The translations under genes were made by a program, and so were the position numbers. 64,000 bases of DNA. It comes from Scandinavium sp002470465. Its GTDB lineage: Bacteria; Pseudomonadota; Gammaproteobacteria; Enterobacterales; Enterobacteriaceae. The DNA lies in the NCBI RefSeq assembly GCF_040750395.1, contig NZ_JBFLVD010000018.1, forward strand, positions 62,001 through 126,000. Direction: 5' to 3'. Positions 8,144-16,184 of this stretch are shown piece after piece. A model generated the notes under the pieces. The model was not told the DNA's origin and searched no databases. It was given only the letters and a program-made list of their open reading frames with translations. Position 1 is the stretch's first letter; the number at the start of each line of letters is the position of its first letter.

Positions 8144-8200
8144 GATAGCTGCCTGGTCAGTAATTAAAATAATGATTACTGCCTGGTCATGAATTGTCAA
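8144..8200 (-). promoter_or_regulatory. Promoter and paired direct-repeat operator of the efflux operon
   Basis: On the minus strand, TTGACA (8200-8195), 17 bp and AATCAT (8177-8172) form a promoter. Two near-identical copies of TGACCAGGCAG plus flanking bases (8173-8190 and 8143-8160) lie 30 bp apart around the -10 element. The arrangement suits cooperative binding of the adjacent MarR protein. Confidence 0.6.
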
Positions 8201-8374
8201 ACAGCGTCAGCGTAAAGCACACAGATTGACAAACGGCCGCTGGAAGCGGAATTGCGGTGAGTGTCGGAAAATAGCGAGCGGGTTGCATTGCTGCACAGGT
8301 TGTTTGCGTGATGCTTTCAGGAATGAAAATTTGAAGGGATAAGGTGCCTGCCAAAATGCGTTATTGTGATGCCC

Positions 8375-8404
8375 TTAACTGATGTTGTGTATGGTGTGTA
8401 TAAT
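8375..8404 (+). promoter_or_regulatory. hicAB promoter
   Basis: A perfect TATAAT (8399-8404) lies 18 bp before the hicA GTG, with TTAACT (8375-8380) as a weak -35 at 18 bp. The repeated TGTGTAT (two copies between 8386 and 8401) overlaps the -10 and is a candidate HicB operator. Nothing else is seen in 8201-8374. Confidence 0.45.
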
Positions 8405-8421
8405 CATCTGAGGCAGGTAAC

Positions 8422-8607
8422 GTGACCAGTGCAGAAGTCATCAGGATCCTGAAAAAGAACGGCTGGATAGCGTGCAGGACGAAAGGAAGCCATCATCAAT
8501 TCCAGCATCCTGAACGGCCGGGTCTGGTCACGGTTCCACATCCGAGGAAAGACATCAAACCGGGTACGCTGGCGCAAATATGGCGTCAGGCCGGGCTTAA
8601 ACACTAA
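8422..8607 (+). CDS. hicA: HicA-family mRNA interferase toxin
   Basis: A 61-residue toxin with a double-stranded-RNA-binding-like fold that cleaves mRNA when free. The hallmark is clear: VIRILKKNGW, then TKGSHHQFQHP with the catalytic histidine, then VTVPHPRKDIKPGTLAQIWRQAGL. The start is GTG at 8422, preceded by AGGCAGG. No ATG is available upstream in frame near the ribosome-binding site. The antitoxin gene follows after 16 bp. The pair lies between the efflux operon and the tpsB-like gene, and looks intact. Confidence 0.93.
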   Translation: MTSAEVIRILKKNGWIACRTKGSHHQFQHPERPGLVTVPHPRKDIKPGTLAQIWRQAGLKH

Positions 8608-8623
8608 CGTTCAGGAGCAAAGC

Positions 8624-9031
8624 ATGTTCTATCCGGCTTATATCCATTCTGATGCTGACGGTAGCGCCAGCGGATTCTTTCCCGATGTGCCGGGGTGCTA
8701 TTTCGCGGGTGATTCGCTCGATGAAGCCTTTCAGGATGCAAGAAGCGCGCTGACCGCCCATTTCGAAACGCTGTGTGAGATGCAGCAAGATATCCCCGTA
8801 CCCGGCGTGATGGAGGTACATCTGACCACGCGGCCAGAAGAGTTTCAGGGCGGGCAATGGCTGCTGGTGGACATCAACATGAACCAGTTCGACGGGCGCA
8901 GCGAGCGAATTAATATCACCCTGCCGCGCCGACTGTTGGTGAAAATTGACAGCTTCGTGGGCGAGCACCCAAATTTCAGCAACCGAAGCGCGTTTCTTGC
9001 CGAAGCCGCACGTCGGGTGTTGCTGGGGTAA
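8624..9031 (+). CDS. hicB: HicB-family antitoxin
   Basis: A 135-residue antitoxin in two parts. Residues 1-70 are the partial RNase H-like HicB domain that binds HicA (MFYPAYIHSDADGSASGFFPDVPGCYFAGDS, the family signature). Residues about 93-135 (RINITLPRRLLVKIDSFV to SNRSAFLAEAARRVLL) form a ribbon-helix-helix DNA-binding tail for autoregulation. ATG 8624 has TCAGGAG upstream. Intact by length. Confidence 0.93.
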   Translation: MFYPAYIHSDADGSASGFFPDVPGCYFAGDSLDEAFQDARSALTAHFETLCEMQQDIPVPGVMEVHLTTRPEEFQGGQWLLVDINMNQFDGRSERINITLPRRLLVKIDSFVGEHPNFSNRSAFLAEAARRVLLG

Positions 9032-9076
9032 CTTACCCCTGTTCAACGGCGCCCGTACTGCTGACTGTCGGGCGAA

Positions 9077-10777
9077 TCAGCGCAGATTGTTAAAGTTCCA
9101 GGTGACCGTCAGGCTGTAGCGCCAGTCGCGGCTGTGGTTGTCGGTCGGCACATCGCCGACCGGCTTTGCCGCTTCAACGGTCACGCTGTAGTGTCGGTTA
9201 TCGCCAACCATGATCCCGGTGGCAATTGAGCCGAGGCGCTGGTGCGGCAAACCCGGTTGGTTAAACCAGGTTTGCGCCGTGTCCGCCAGCACATAGGGCT
9301 GCACCGTGGCGAGCCACGTGCTCTCTTTACGCATGTGCAGATAGCGCAGCTCCACCTGCCCGCCGTAGCCATAATCGCCGCTGGCTTCGCTGTCCTGATA
9401 GCCGCGCCCGAAGCGCTGCGCGCCAAAACTGACGCGCTCGGGTTCCGGCAGGTCATTGTCCGACCAGTCACCTTCCCATGAGGTGGAGAGTTTCCATTTT
9501 TCGCTTATCATCCAGGCCGTATCCACGTTCCCTTTCCATAGCGTGAAGTTCAGGTCAGTATTTTGCGCCGGGGCGGCGTCTGCACCGAGATCGTTAATAC
9601 CCTGGCGTACCGCAAAGCGGCCGCTGAGGCTGGTGGTGGCGAACGCCTTCACGCCGTTGACGCCAAACTCCAGCGCCGGGTAGCGCACGTGCTGATGCTG
9701 CGCGTCGAGGCCATACTTCTGCCCGGCAATATTCGCCTGGAGATCGTAATCGTTGCGTTTGTCGGTGTAATCCATGCCTCCGGTCAGGTTGAGCTGCTCT
9801 TTACCGGTAAGGATCAGCGGGTAGCCAAAGCTCACGCCGCCGTTGTACTGCGTCGTTTTTTGCCGCGCGTTAATGGCGATGTCGTTGGGCAAATAGAGCA
9901 GCGGCGTGAAATCCCGCGGGTTCTCATGGTAGTAGCTGCCCTTCAGCTGCATGGTCAGCCCTTCGTCATTGAGAAACTGCTGCCAGTTCAGGCCGAGATA
10001 GGTTTTGCGGGTGTCCTTGTCGAGCGGGATCAGCGTGGCAACACCAAGCTGATCGCCGTAGCTCGTCAAATTACTCAGCGTGCCGTTAACCAGCGCCAGG
10101 TTCTGCCCTTTGCGCGTATCCAGCGTCGAGGAGATATCCCAGATATGCGGCTGTAGCCCGGTGACCTGCATGGCGGCGGCCCCGTAGATATTCTTCGGCA
10201 GCTGTGCGCTGGTATCGACGGGCACGCCGGGCGTGCGGGTCATCAGCTGGCTGTAGCGATCGAAGGTGTCCTGGGTCAGCGGCTTCTCCGCCAGCCGTTT
10301 CAGCCGTGCGGCGATATTCGGGTTGTTGGTGTTGATATCACTGTGGGCCACGTAACCTTCGACCAGCACAATTTTGATATTGCCGTTCTGAAAGTTGTTA
10401 TCGGGCAAAAACGCATACGAAATCGGGTAGCCGTCGGCTTTATAGCGAGCGGTAATGTCATTCACCAGCCCAATGATGGTTTTCAGCGGTACGGTTTTTT
10501 GCGCGTAGGGACGGAAGGGATCCAGCAGTGATTTCAACGGATAAACGGTACCGCCGATAAACTGGATATGCCCGACCTGAATTGGTGTATCCGGCGTCAG
10601 CTTTGATTCTGGTTTTTGTATCGTGACTTTGGGTTCAGGGCGCGGTGCTGCGGGGGGCGCAACGTCGCGTGAGGCTTTCGCCGGGTTAGTGGGATCGATC
10701 AGTGCGGGCAAGGTATCGGCGCGGGCAAGGCTTAGCAGAAGCAGCCCGGGCAGCGCGTAATAAAGTTGCTGTTTCAT
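9077..10777 (-). CDS. TpsB/ShlB/FhaC-family outer-membrane secretion protein
   Basis: A 566-residue Omp85-superfamily transporter of type Vb (two-partner) secretion. A Sec signal peptide (cleavage after LSLARA, about residue 20) is followed by a proline-rich linker. A ShlB-type POTRA domain (about 66-140: IQVGHIQFIGGTVYPLKSLLDPF, YPISYAFLPDNNFQNGNIKIVLVEGYV) comes next, then a beta-barrel ending YSLTVTWNFNNLR. The length is typical. The gene upstream on the same strand encodes a glycine-rich repeat lipoprotein, not a filamentous haemagglutinin-type TpsA. The substrate is therefore unclear, and the lipoprotein is the obvious candidate by position (87-bp gap). I see no TPS-domain exoprotein in the window. 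Confidence 0.88.
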   Translation of the reverse strand: MKQQLYYALPGLLLLSLARADTLPALIDPTNPAKASRDVAPPAAPRPEPKVTIQKPESKLTPDTPIQVGHIQFIGGTVYPLKSLLDPFRPYAQKTVPLKTIIGLVNDITARYKADGYPISYAFLPDNNFQNGNIKIVLVEGYVAHSDINTNNPNIAARLKRLAEKPLTQDTFDRYSQLMTRTPGVPVDTSAQLPKNIYGAAAMQVTGLQPHIWDISSTLDTRKGQNLALVNGTLSNLTSYGDQLGVATLIPLDKDTRKTYLGLNWQQFLNDEGLTMQLKGSYYHENPRDFTPLLYLPNDIAINARQKTTQYNGGVSFGYPLILTGKEQLNLTGGMDYTDKRNDYDLQANIAGQKYGLDAQHQHVRYPALEFGVNGVKAFATTSLSGRFAVRQGINDLGADAAPAQNTDLNFTLWKGNVDTAWMISEKWKLSTSWEGDWSDNDLPEPERVSFGAQRFGRGYQDSEASGDYGYGGQVELRYLHMRKESTWLATVQPYVLADTAQTWFNQPGLPHQRLGSIATGIMVGDNRHYSVTVEAAKPVGDVPTDNHSRDWRYSLTVTWNFNNLR

Positions 10778-10830
10778 GTGTGCAATCCCTGTTCTGAGCC
10801 CCGTCTGCGCGGGTCGTCACTGCTGTGAAA

Positions 10831-10853
10831 TGTGCCCCCTTTGCGGGGGCACA
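10831..10853 (-). terminator. Hairpin between lipoprotein gene and tpsB-like gene
   Basis: TGTGCCCCC and GGGGGCACA (9 bp, perfect) flank a 5-base loop. On the minus strand it lies 11 bp after the lipoprotein stop and is followed by TTTCAC, too few Ts for strong termination. It may give partial termination or mRNA 3'-end protection, making more lipoprotein than transporter. Confidence 0.5.
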
Positions 10854-10864
10854 GAACATCTGTC

Positions 10865-11386
10865 TTAGTTTTGTTTCGGTTTCAGGATCCCGCCGACAAG
10901 CGAGTTCAGGCCACCGAGCGGGTTGTTGTTGGTACTGCTCTGGCTGGTTGTGGTCGTTGTGCCTGCGTTAGCGGTCACGCCTGCGGTCAGGTTATTAACC
11001 GTGGTGTCGACGGTGGCAACCAGACCGTTGTTATTGGTATTAACCGAGGCGTTAGCTGAGACGTTGCCGCTGCCGGCCGGGGTGGTTGGTTTCACCAGGC
11101 CGCCGGTATCCGTTACCGTCTGACCGACGTTAGTGACGACCTGACCCACGCCGTTCAGCCCGGAATTGCTGGCGCTGACGTTGGTGCCGATCTGACCCAC
11201 GCTCGTACCTACCTGAGTCAGCAAACCGTTCACCGGTGCGCCAAGTCCGGTCGTGGTGCCGACCTGTTGCGTCACGCCCTGCACGCCGCCGAGTGTTTTA
11301 TTCACGGCGCTGGTTGCATCGGTGGTCACTTTGGTCACGCCCTGACTATCCACAACGTTGGTCAGGCCGGTGCCGGTGTTGCTCAC
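10865..11386 (-). pseudogene. C-terminal part of frameshifted repeat lipoprotein
   Basis: This reading frame continues the protein begun at 12072, after a one-base shift near 11393. Its nominal start is a GTG (11386) with no ribosome-binding site, so it is unlikely to be made independently. The 173 residues keep the same composition and pattern (NTGTGLTNVVD, GGVQGVTQQVG, GLLTQVGTSVGQIGTNV, LNNLTAGV-type units rich in T, V, G, N). They end in a more hydrophobic tail, NPLGGLNSLVGGILKPKQN. Adding one G to the GGG run at 11393-11395 would join the parts into one protein of about 402 residues. It could be a sequencing error, a real mutation or a phase-variable site. Confidence 0.65.
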
Positions 11387-12072
11387 CAGCTGCCCGTGCT
11401 GTTCACGACGTTGCCAGCCACGCCGGTTACGCCGCCAAGCGGTGTGCCGGAGGTTGAGCTTGCCAGATCCGTGCCGACGGTCGAGACGGTGTTACCCAGC
11501 GAGGTCACGGTTGTGGTGACGCCTTTGGTCGTGGTGCCCAGGCCGTTAGCATTGGCGGGGTTGCCAATGCCTGTCGTGACGCCCGTTCCGACGGTAGAGA
11601 CCGCATTGCCTACGCCGCTAACCGTGGTGGAAACGGTTGAGGTGACCGGGTTATCCGTCGGCAACTGGCTGCCCAGGCTATCGACGGTGTTGCCGACCGA
11701 GGTGACGGTTTTGCCGGTATCGCTGAGCACGTTATTCAGCGCAGCTGTAGAGGTGCCGCCGGAGCCGTTGCCGGTTCCATTACCACCTCCTGCGCCTGTT
11801 CCGTCTCCGCCAGTGCCGGTTCCTCCGCCTCCGGTTCCTGTGCCACCACCACCAGTGCCTGTTCCTCCGCCTCCGGAGCCTCCGCCGCCGTTGTTGGCGG
11901 TTGTGCCACCACCGCTGCCGTCGTCAGAACCCGAGCCGCTGCTGCCGGTGGTGGGATTATTTTTCGCGGTGGAGTGTGAACCTCCGCCGCTGCCGCTGCA
12001 GGCAGAAAGAGAAAATGCGAGCAGTACCGCCACTGCGATAACGCTTAAGTGGCTAACGTTATTCGAGGCCAT
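11383..12072 (-). CDS. Glycine-rich VGxTV-repeat lipoprotein, N-terminal part (frameshifted)
   Basis: Function unknown. The 229 residues begin with a lipoprotein signal, AVLLAFSLSAC (lipobox LSAC, Cys about residue 25). Serine at +2 predicts outer-membrane sorting. A long flexible linker follows (about 30-105), with GTGTGGGG repeats. After it come about 120 residues in which small hydrophobics recur every 7 residues (TVTSVGNTVDSLGSQL, TTVSGVGNAVSTVGTGV, TVTSLGNTVSTVG), a pattern compatible with a coiled or trimeric stalk. ATG 12072 has GGAG seven bases upstream. The frame stops at a TGA (11383) just after NVVNSTGSW, and the rest is in the next frame. It precedes the TpsB-like gene, which suggests surface display or secretion. 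It has no haemagglutination-type TPS domain that I can see. Confidence 0.7.
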   Translation of the reverse strand: MASNNVSHLSVIAVAVLLAFSLSACSGSGGGSHSTAKNNPTTGSSGSGSDDGSGGGTTANNGGGGSGGGGTGTGGGGTGTGGGGTGTGGDGTGAGGGNGTGNGSGGTSTAALNNVLSDTGKTVTSVGNTVDSLGSQLPTDNPVTSTVSTTVSGVGNAVSTVGTGVTTGIGNPANANGLGTTTKGVTTTVTSLGNTVSTVGTDLASSTSGTPLGGVTGVAGNVVNSTGSW

Positions 12073-12390
12073 AACAATACTCCATTGATTAAAACGCCGG
12101 GCGGCGTATAGATCAGTGTAAGAGGAAATTAATGGGTTGTGCCTGTGAGGAGGGTGAAGACACGGATAATAGCAATGACGTTTTTTTATAAACCGGGAGA
12201 ATAAAATGAATGCTTTTTATAGTGGTTGAAAATCAGCTGTTTAAATCATTGCGTTCATTTAAGTGCTGCTAAATTCATGTGTCGGAAATAAAGCGCTCAT
12301 TAATTCATCGAATAATTTGAGATAATTCTTAATGGCGTGAAGGGAATATTGTTATCAGGATATATCCTTAATTAACGATATCGATCACGG
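12073..12390. other. AT-rich intergenic region upstream of the lipoprotein gene
   Basis: 318 bp, clearly richer in A+T than the flanking genes. It should contain the lipoprotein promoter, but I could not choose one with confidence. No open reading frame with a ribosome-binding site and no tRNA is seen. High A+T in front of a cell-surface gene would suit H-NS silencing (inference). Confidence 0.4.
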
Positions 12391-12422
12391 AAAAAATGGG
12401 CTCCTGAAATTCGGAGCCCACT
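12391..12422 (-). terminator. Rho-independent terminator of avtA
   Basis: On the minus strand TGGGCTCC, an 8-base loop and GGAGCCCA are followed by TTTTTT. It starts 5 bp after the avtA stop. Confidence 0.9.
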
Positions 12423-12427
12423 ATTAT

Positions 12428-13684
12428 TTAACATCCGCTTTCGGCCCAGGCTTTTTCTATTTCTTCGGCGAGAATTTTCACCCCGGCTTCGATTTTTTCC
12501 GTTTCCGGAACGTAATTCATACGCATGCACTGATGCGTATGTGGCCAGGGTTTGTCGAGACCCGGGAAGAAGAAATCACCCGGCACCATCAGCACGCCGC
12601 GTTTCTTCAGGCGCTGATAAAGAATTTCGGTGGTGATCGGCAGGTCCTTAAACCACAGCCAAAGGAAAATCGCACCTTCCGGTTTGTGGATCAGGCAGCG
12701 CTCTTCCGGAAGGTAGCGACGAATAATCGCAATGGTTTCCTGTACGCGCTGATAATAGAACGGCTTGATGACCGTCTCGGACAGGCGCAGCAGGTCTTTA
12801 CGCTTGATCATCTCGCACATCATCGCCGGGCCGATGCCGCCTGGCGCAAGGCTGATAATGCCGTTCATGTTGCTGATGGCGCTGATGATTTTCTCGTTAG
12901 CAATGATGATGCCGCAGCGGCTGCCCGGCAGGCCAAGCTTGGAAAGGCTCATGCACAGCACGATGTTCGGGTTCCACAGCGGTCGTGCTTCGCTGAAGAT
13001 GATGCCCGGGAACGGCACGCCGTAGGCATTATCAATGACCAGCGGAATACCGTGCTGATTGGCCAGCACGTCGAGCTTCATTAACTCTTCGTCGGTGATG
13101 ACGTTGCCCGTCGGGTTAGTTGGACGGGAAACGCAGATCATCCCGGTTTCTTCGGTGACGTGCAGGTGCTCAAAATCAACGTGGTATTTAAACTGGCCCT
13201 CCGGCAGCAGCTCGATATTCGGACGCGCTGAGACAAACAGATCGTCTTCCAGACCGGAATCGGCATAGCCGATATACTCCGGCGTCAGCGGGAACAGCAC
13301 TTTGCGCACGCTGCCGTCGGCGCGGCGACCTGCGAAGAGGTTAAACAAGTAGAAAAACGCGCTCTGACTGCCGTTAGTCAGTGCAATATTCTGTGGTCCG
13401 ATATCCCAGCCGAGCTCTTCGCGCAGCATCTGTGCCAGCGCGGACAACAGTTCGGATTTCCCCTGCGGGCCGTCGTAGTTGCACAGCGCCTCGGTGGCTT
13501 TGCCGCTTTCCAGCATCTCTGCCAGCAGATTGTGGAAGTAGTCATTCATCTGCGGAATTTGCGCCGGGTTACCGCCGCCGAGCATGATGGCGCCTGGCGT
13601 GCGCAGACCATCGTTAAGATCTTCCATCAGGCGGGTGATACCGGAATGACGGGTGAATTTGTCGCCGAAAAGTGAAAAAGTCAT
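12428..13684 (-). CDS. avtA: Valine-pyruvate aminotransferase (transaminase C)
   Basis: AvtA is a cytoplasmic PLP enzyme that exchanges amino groups between valine or alanine and the matching 2-oxo acids, linking alanine and valine synthesis. The 418-residue protein aligns over its length with E. coli AvtA (417). Class I aminotransferase features include LTNGSQSAFFYLFNLF, SRPTNPTGNVIT, the DNAYG segment and the Schiff-base lysine Lys249 in CMSLSKLGLPGSRCG. The start ATG 13684 (MTFSLFGDKF) matches E. coli. It is monocistronic, with its own terminator, downstream of malS on the same strand. Confidence 0.97.
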   Translation of the reverse strand: MTFSLFGDKFTRHSGITRLMEDLNDGLRTPGAIMLGGGNPAQIPQMNDYFHNLLAEMLESGKATEALCNYDGPQGKSELLSALAQMLREELGWDIGPQNIALTNGSQSAFFYLFNLFAGRRADGSVRKVLFPLTPEYIGYADSGLEDDLFVSARPNIELLPEGQFKYHVDFEHLHVTEETGMICVSRPTNPTGNVITDEELMKLDVLANQHGIPLVIDNAYGVPFPGIIFSEARPLWNPNIVLCMSLSKLGLPGSRCGIIIANEKIISAISNMNGIISLAPGGIGPAMMCEMIKRKDLLRLSETVIKPFYYQRVQETIAIIRRYLPEERCLIHKPEGAIFLWLWFKDLPITTEILYQRLKKRGVLMVPGDFFFPGLDKPWPHTHQCMRMNYVPETEKIEAGVKILAEEIEKAWAESGC

Positions 13685-13802
13685 ATGCAGGTGTTCTGTC
13701 GATCTTCTGGGTAGGGGCTAACCATAACCCCTGCGACTGTGAGGTGCAAACGGGTGAATGGATTCAGTGCCGGTTATTTATCCTGCATACATATGTCAGG
13801 GT

Positions 13803-13832
13803 GGAATAACCCTCTGTTTTAACGCAGAGGGT
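13803..13832 (-). terminator. Terminator of malS
   Basis: On the minus strand ACCCTCTG, an 8-base loop and CAGAGGGT are followed by TATTCC, 4 bp after the malS stop. The T-run is short, so efficiency is uncertain. Confidence 0.65.
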
Positions 13833-13836
13833 AAAT

Positions 13837-15879
13837 TCAGTCTGCTTTTCCCGCCCATACCACCATTATTTTGTCGTCGCCGTGTTGGCGAACGAAACCA
13901 TAACCTTGCGGTAAGGAGAGTGTGGTCTGGCTGCCTGCCCCAACGGCGGGATGGCGGGCGCGGAACTGGCCAAGTTTCTGCCAGTGCGTCACCGTGGCGG
14001 CTTCTTTTCCGCTGACGTCCTGCCAGTTCATATCCGAACGCGTGCCCTGAAGCGGGTCGGAACCGGTCGGGCCAAACGGACGGGCGGATTCATCACCGTA
14101 AAAAATCTGCACGGCGCCTGGCGCCAGCAACAGCAGTTCGGCGGCTTTGCTGCCACCTTCGCGGAACAGGCGCGTATCGTGCGAGGAAAGATAGCTCAGG
14201 ACGTTGAACTGTTGCAGCTTGTCGGCCATCTGCTGCCAGGTCAGGTCGATATTCGCCAGGCAGTCCACGGCTTTGGCGGCCTGATCCTGATAATCGAAGT
14301 TGATCATCGCGTCAAAACCGTGGCGGTAATACTCGCTCTGCATCACGCCGTGCCCCCACGCTTCGCCGGTCATCCAGAACGGGGCTGCGTCCAGAACTTT
14401 GTCGGGATTGGTTTTTTTCCACTCTGTCAGCGCCGTCGCGGCCTGGGTTTTCAACTGATCCCACGCCGGAAGCTCAACGTGTTTGGCGGTATCCACCCGG
14501 AAGCCATCAATGCCGTAATCGCGTACCCACTGGCTCAGCCAGTGGGTCAGGTAATCCCGGGGTGTGAAGCCTGCAATGACTCTGGCGGCGGTATCGGGTT
14601 TGTGCTGATAAAAAATGGGCAGGCCGGATGCCACGGTAGATTCGGTTTTGAGATCGGGAAGGAAGGCCAGCGACATGGTCAGATCGTCAAAGCCGGGATT
14701 GTCGTAATCGCCGATATCGGTACGGATCCACTTTTTCCCCCACCAGTTGGCCCACGCGGTTTTGTCGCTGAAGTTGATGTAGTCGTTGAAGCTGTGCCAG
14801 CTCTGGCCCGGTCCGGGCTTCCAGTCAGTCCAGCGCTTTCCGAGCGTCTTATTCAGCTCGTCACCCTTAAGGTAGAGCGCGCCAAACTGGTATTGCTGCA
14901 TATCCGCGAGCGTGGCGTAGCCGGTGTGGTTCATCACGACGTCGAACAGAATGCGGATGCCGCGCTTGTGGGCCTCATCGACAAGGCGATGCAGGTCATC
15001 CTCCGTACCCATATTGGCGTCGAGCTTTGTCCAGTCCATCGGATAATAGCCGTGATAGGCATAATGCGGGAAATCACCCTTGGTACCGCCGCCCACCCAG
15101 CCGTGAATTTGCTCCAGCGGGGAGCTTATCCACAGCGCGTTCACCCCAAGCCGCTGGAGATAATCAAGCTTGCTGGTGAGGCCCGGCAAGTCGCCACCGT
15201 GGAAGGTGCCGATCTCCTGCAAACCATCCTTGTGGCGGCCATAGCTGCTGTCGTTCTGTGGGTTGCCGTTCACGTAGCGGTCGGTGAGCACAAAATAGAC
15301 GGTGGCGTTGTGCCAGCTGAAAGGGGCAGGCTGGCTGGTTTGTGCATTTTCCAGCAGCAGAAGCCCGTTGCTGCTCTCCGCAGGCTGGAGCGTTATTTTG
15401 CCGCCGCTGACGGTGGCCGTCTGCCCGCTGTAAAAATCGCGGACTTTGCTGCCTTCTGCAAAGGTTTTGGCTACATCAAGCGTTAGCGGTTTGCCATTCC
15501 TGCGTGGGCACTGGCGAACCTCTACTTTTGCACTGTCGCTGGCCTCACTTTCGACGCTCAACATCAGCGTAGGCGTGCCGGAACGGGTGTCGATCGTCAG
15601 GGTGTAAACCCCATCGCGAAACAGTCGCCACTGTGGAGCGCCACCCTGACAAGGCTTAAGCGAGAGCATTTCATTGAGTTTTATCGCGGAAGCGGGCTGC
15701 CAGCACTGTTGGTCAAAATTTAATGTCAGAGGGCGCGTACCCTTCGCCAGCGATTTTTGACTGATGAATGTTCCGCTGCCTTCAGGCGTGAAAGCGGGAA
15801 AGTCCGGCGTGCTCCAGGCGGCAGCGGCTATGCCGGGCAGAAGCAGCAGGGTCAGAGCAGCAAGTTTCATTCCGTTCAC
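13837..15879 (-). CDS. malS: Periplasmic alpha-amylase MalS
   Basis: MalS hydrolyses maltodextrins in the periplasm, releasing maltohexaose-type products for uptake. The protein has 680 residues (676 in E. coli). A Sec signal peptide (MNGMKLAALTLLLLPGIAAA) precedes an N-terminal accessory domain (to about residue 185), then the GH13 barrel. The GH13 motifs are DVVMNH, GFRVDTAKH (nucleophile Asp), TGEAWG (acid Glu) and LSSHDTR (third acidic residue). Cysteines (CWQPAS, LKPCQG) fit a periplasmic disulphide-containing enzyme. It is transcribed alone on the minus strand. MalT-type hexamers lie upstream. Confidence 0.96.
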   Translation of the reverse strand: MNGMKLAALTLLLLPGIAAAAWSTPDFPAFTPEGSGTFISQKSLAKGTRPLTLNFDQQCWQPASAIKLNEMLSLKPCQGGAPQWRLFRDGVYTLTIDTRSGTPTLMLSVESEASDSAKVEVRQCPRRNGKPLTLDVAKTFAEGSKVRDFYSGQTATVSGGKITLQPAESSNGLLLLENAQTSQPAPFSWHNATVYFVLTDRYVNGNPQNDSSYGRHKDGLQEIGTFHGGDLPGLTSKLDYLQRLGVNALWISSPLEQIHGWVGGGTKGDFPHYAYHGYYPMDWTKLDANMGTEDDLHRLVDEAHKRGIRILFDVVMNHTGYATLADMQQYQFGALYLKGDELNKTLGKRWTDWKPGPGQSWHSFNDYINFSDKTAWANWWGKKWIRTDIGDYDNPGFDDLTMSLAFLPDLKTESTVASGLPIFYQHKPDTAARVIAGFTPRDYLTHWLSQWVRDYGIDGFRVDTAKHVELPAWDQLKTQAATALTEWKKTNPDKVLDAAPFWMTGEAWGHGVMQSEYYRHGFDAMINFDYQDQAAKAVDCLANIDLTWQQMADKLQQFNVLSYLSSHDTRLFREGGSKAAELLLLAPGAVQIFYGDESARPFGPTGSDPLQGTRSDMNWQDVSGKEAATVTHWQKLGQFRARHPAVGAGSQTTLSLPQGYGFVRQHGDDKIMVVWAGKAD

Positions 15880-15925
15880 CTGTGTCAGTTTTTGGGCATT
15901 TTGCCAGCCGGTACGATGCCATCAC

Positions 15926-15954
15926 TCCTCCTTTGGCTGCATTTAGGGGGATGA
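15926..15954. promoter_or_regulatory. Candidate MalT boxes upstream of malS
   Basis: GGGGATGA (15947-15954, plus strand) and GGAGGA (15926-15931, minus strand) resemble the MalT core GGA(T/G)GA and lie 47-75 bp upstream of the malS start. malS is a known MalT-dependent gene in E. coli. Site identity rests on short matches only. The remaining 15955-16184 holds the bax upstream region with no other gene. Confidence 0.4.
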
Positions 15955-16184
15955 CGACGCAGGGTGAGCGATCGGGCTCTAATCAGCGCAAAAATTTCTG
16001 CGATAAAGCCTGCAATTTCAGCGCCGTGAGCCGAATGAGAGTCTTTTATGCGTGACATTGTTTCGGAATTAGACTATTTCTTGGGGTGCGCTCGCAGGGT
16101 ATTTTTGGTACAATTCGCGATTCATTTCGCAGTTATGTGAATAATTCAAGACGTTGGACTGATTTAATCCGACCAGGAGACCTG

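Noticed and set aside
13951..15486. 511-codon open frame antisense to malS
   Set aside because: malS is a full-length, recognisable gene on the other strand; the antisense product has no family features.
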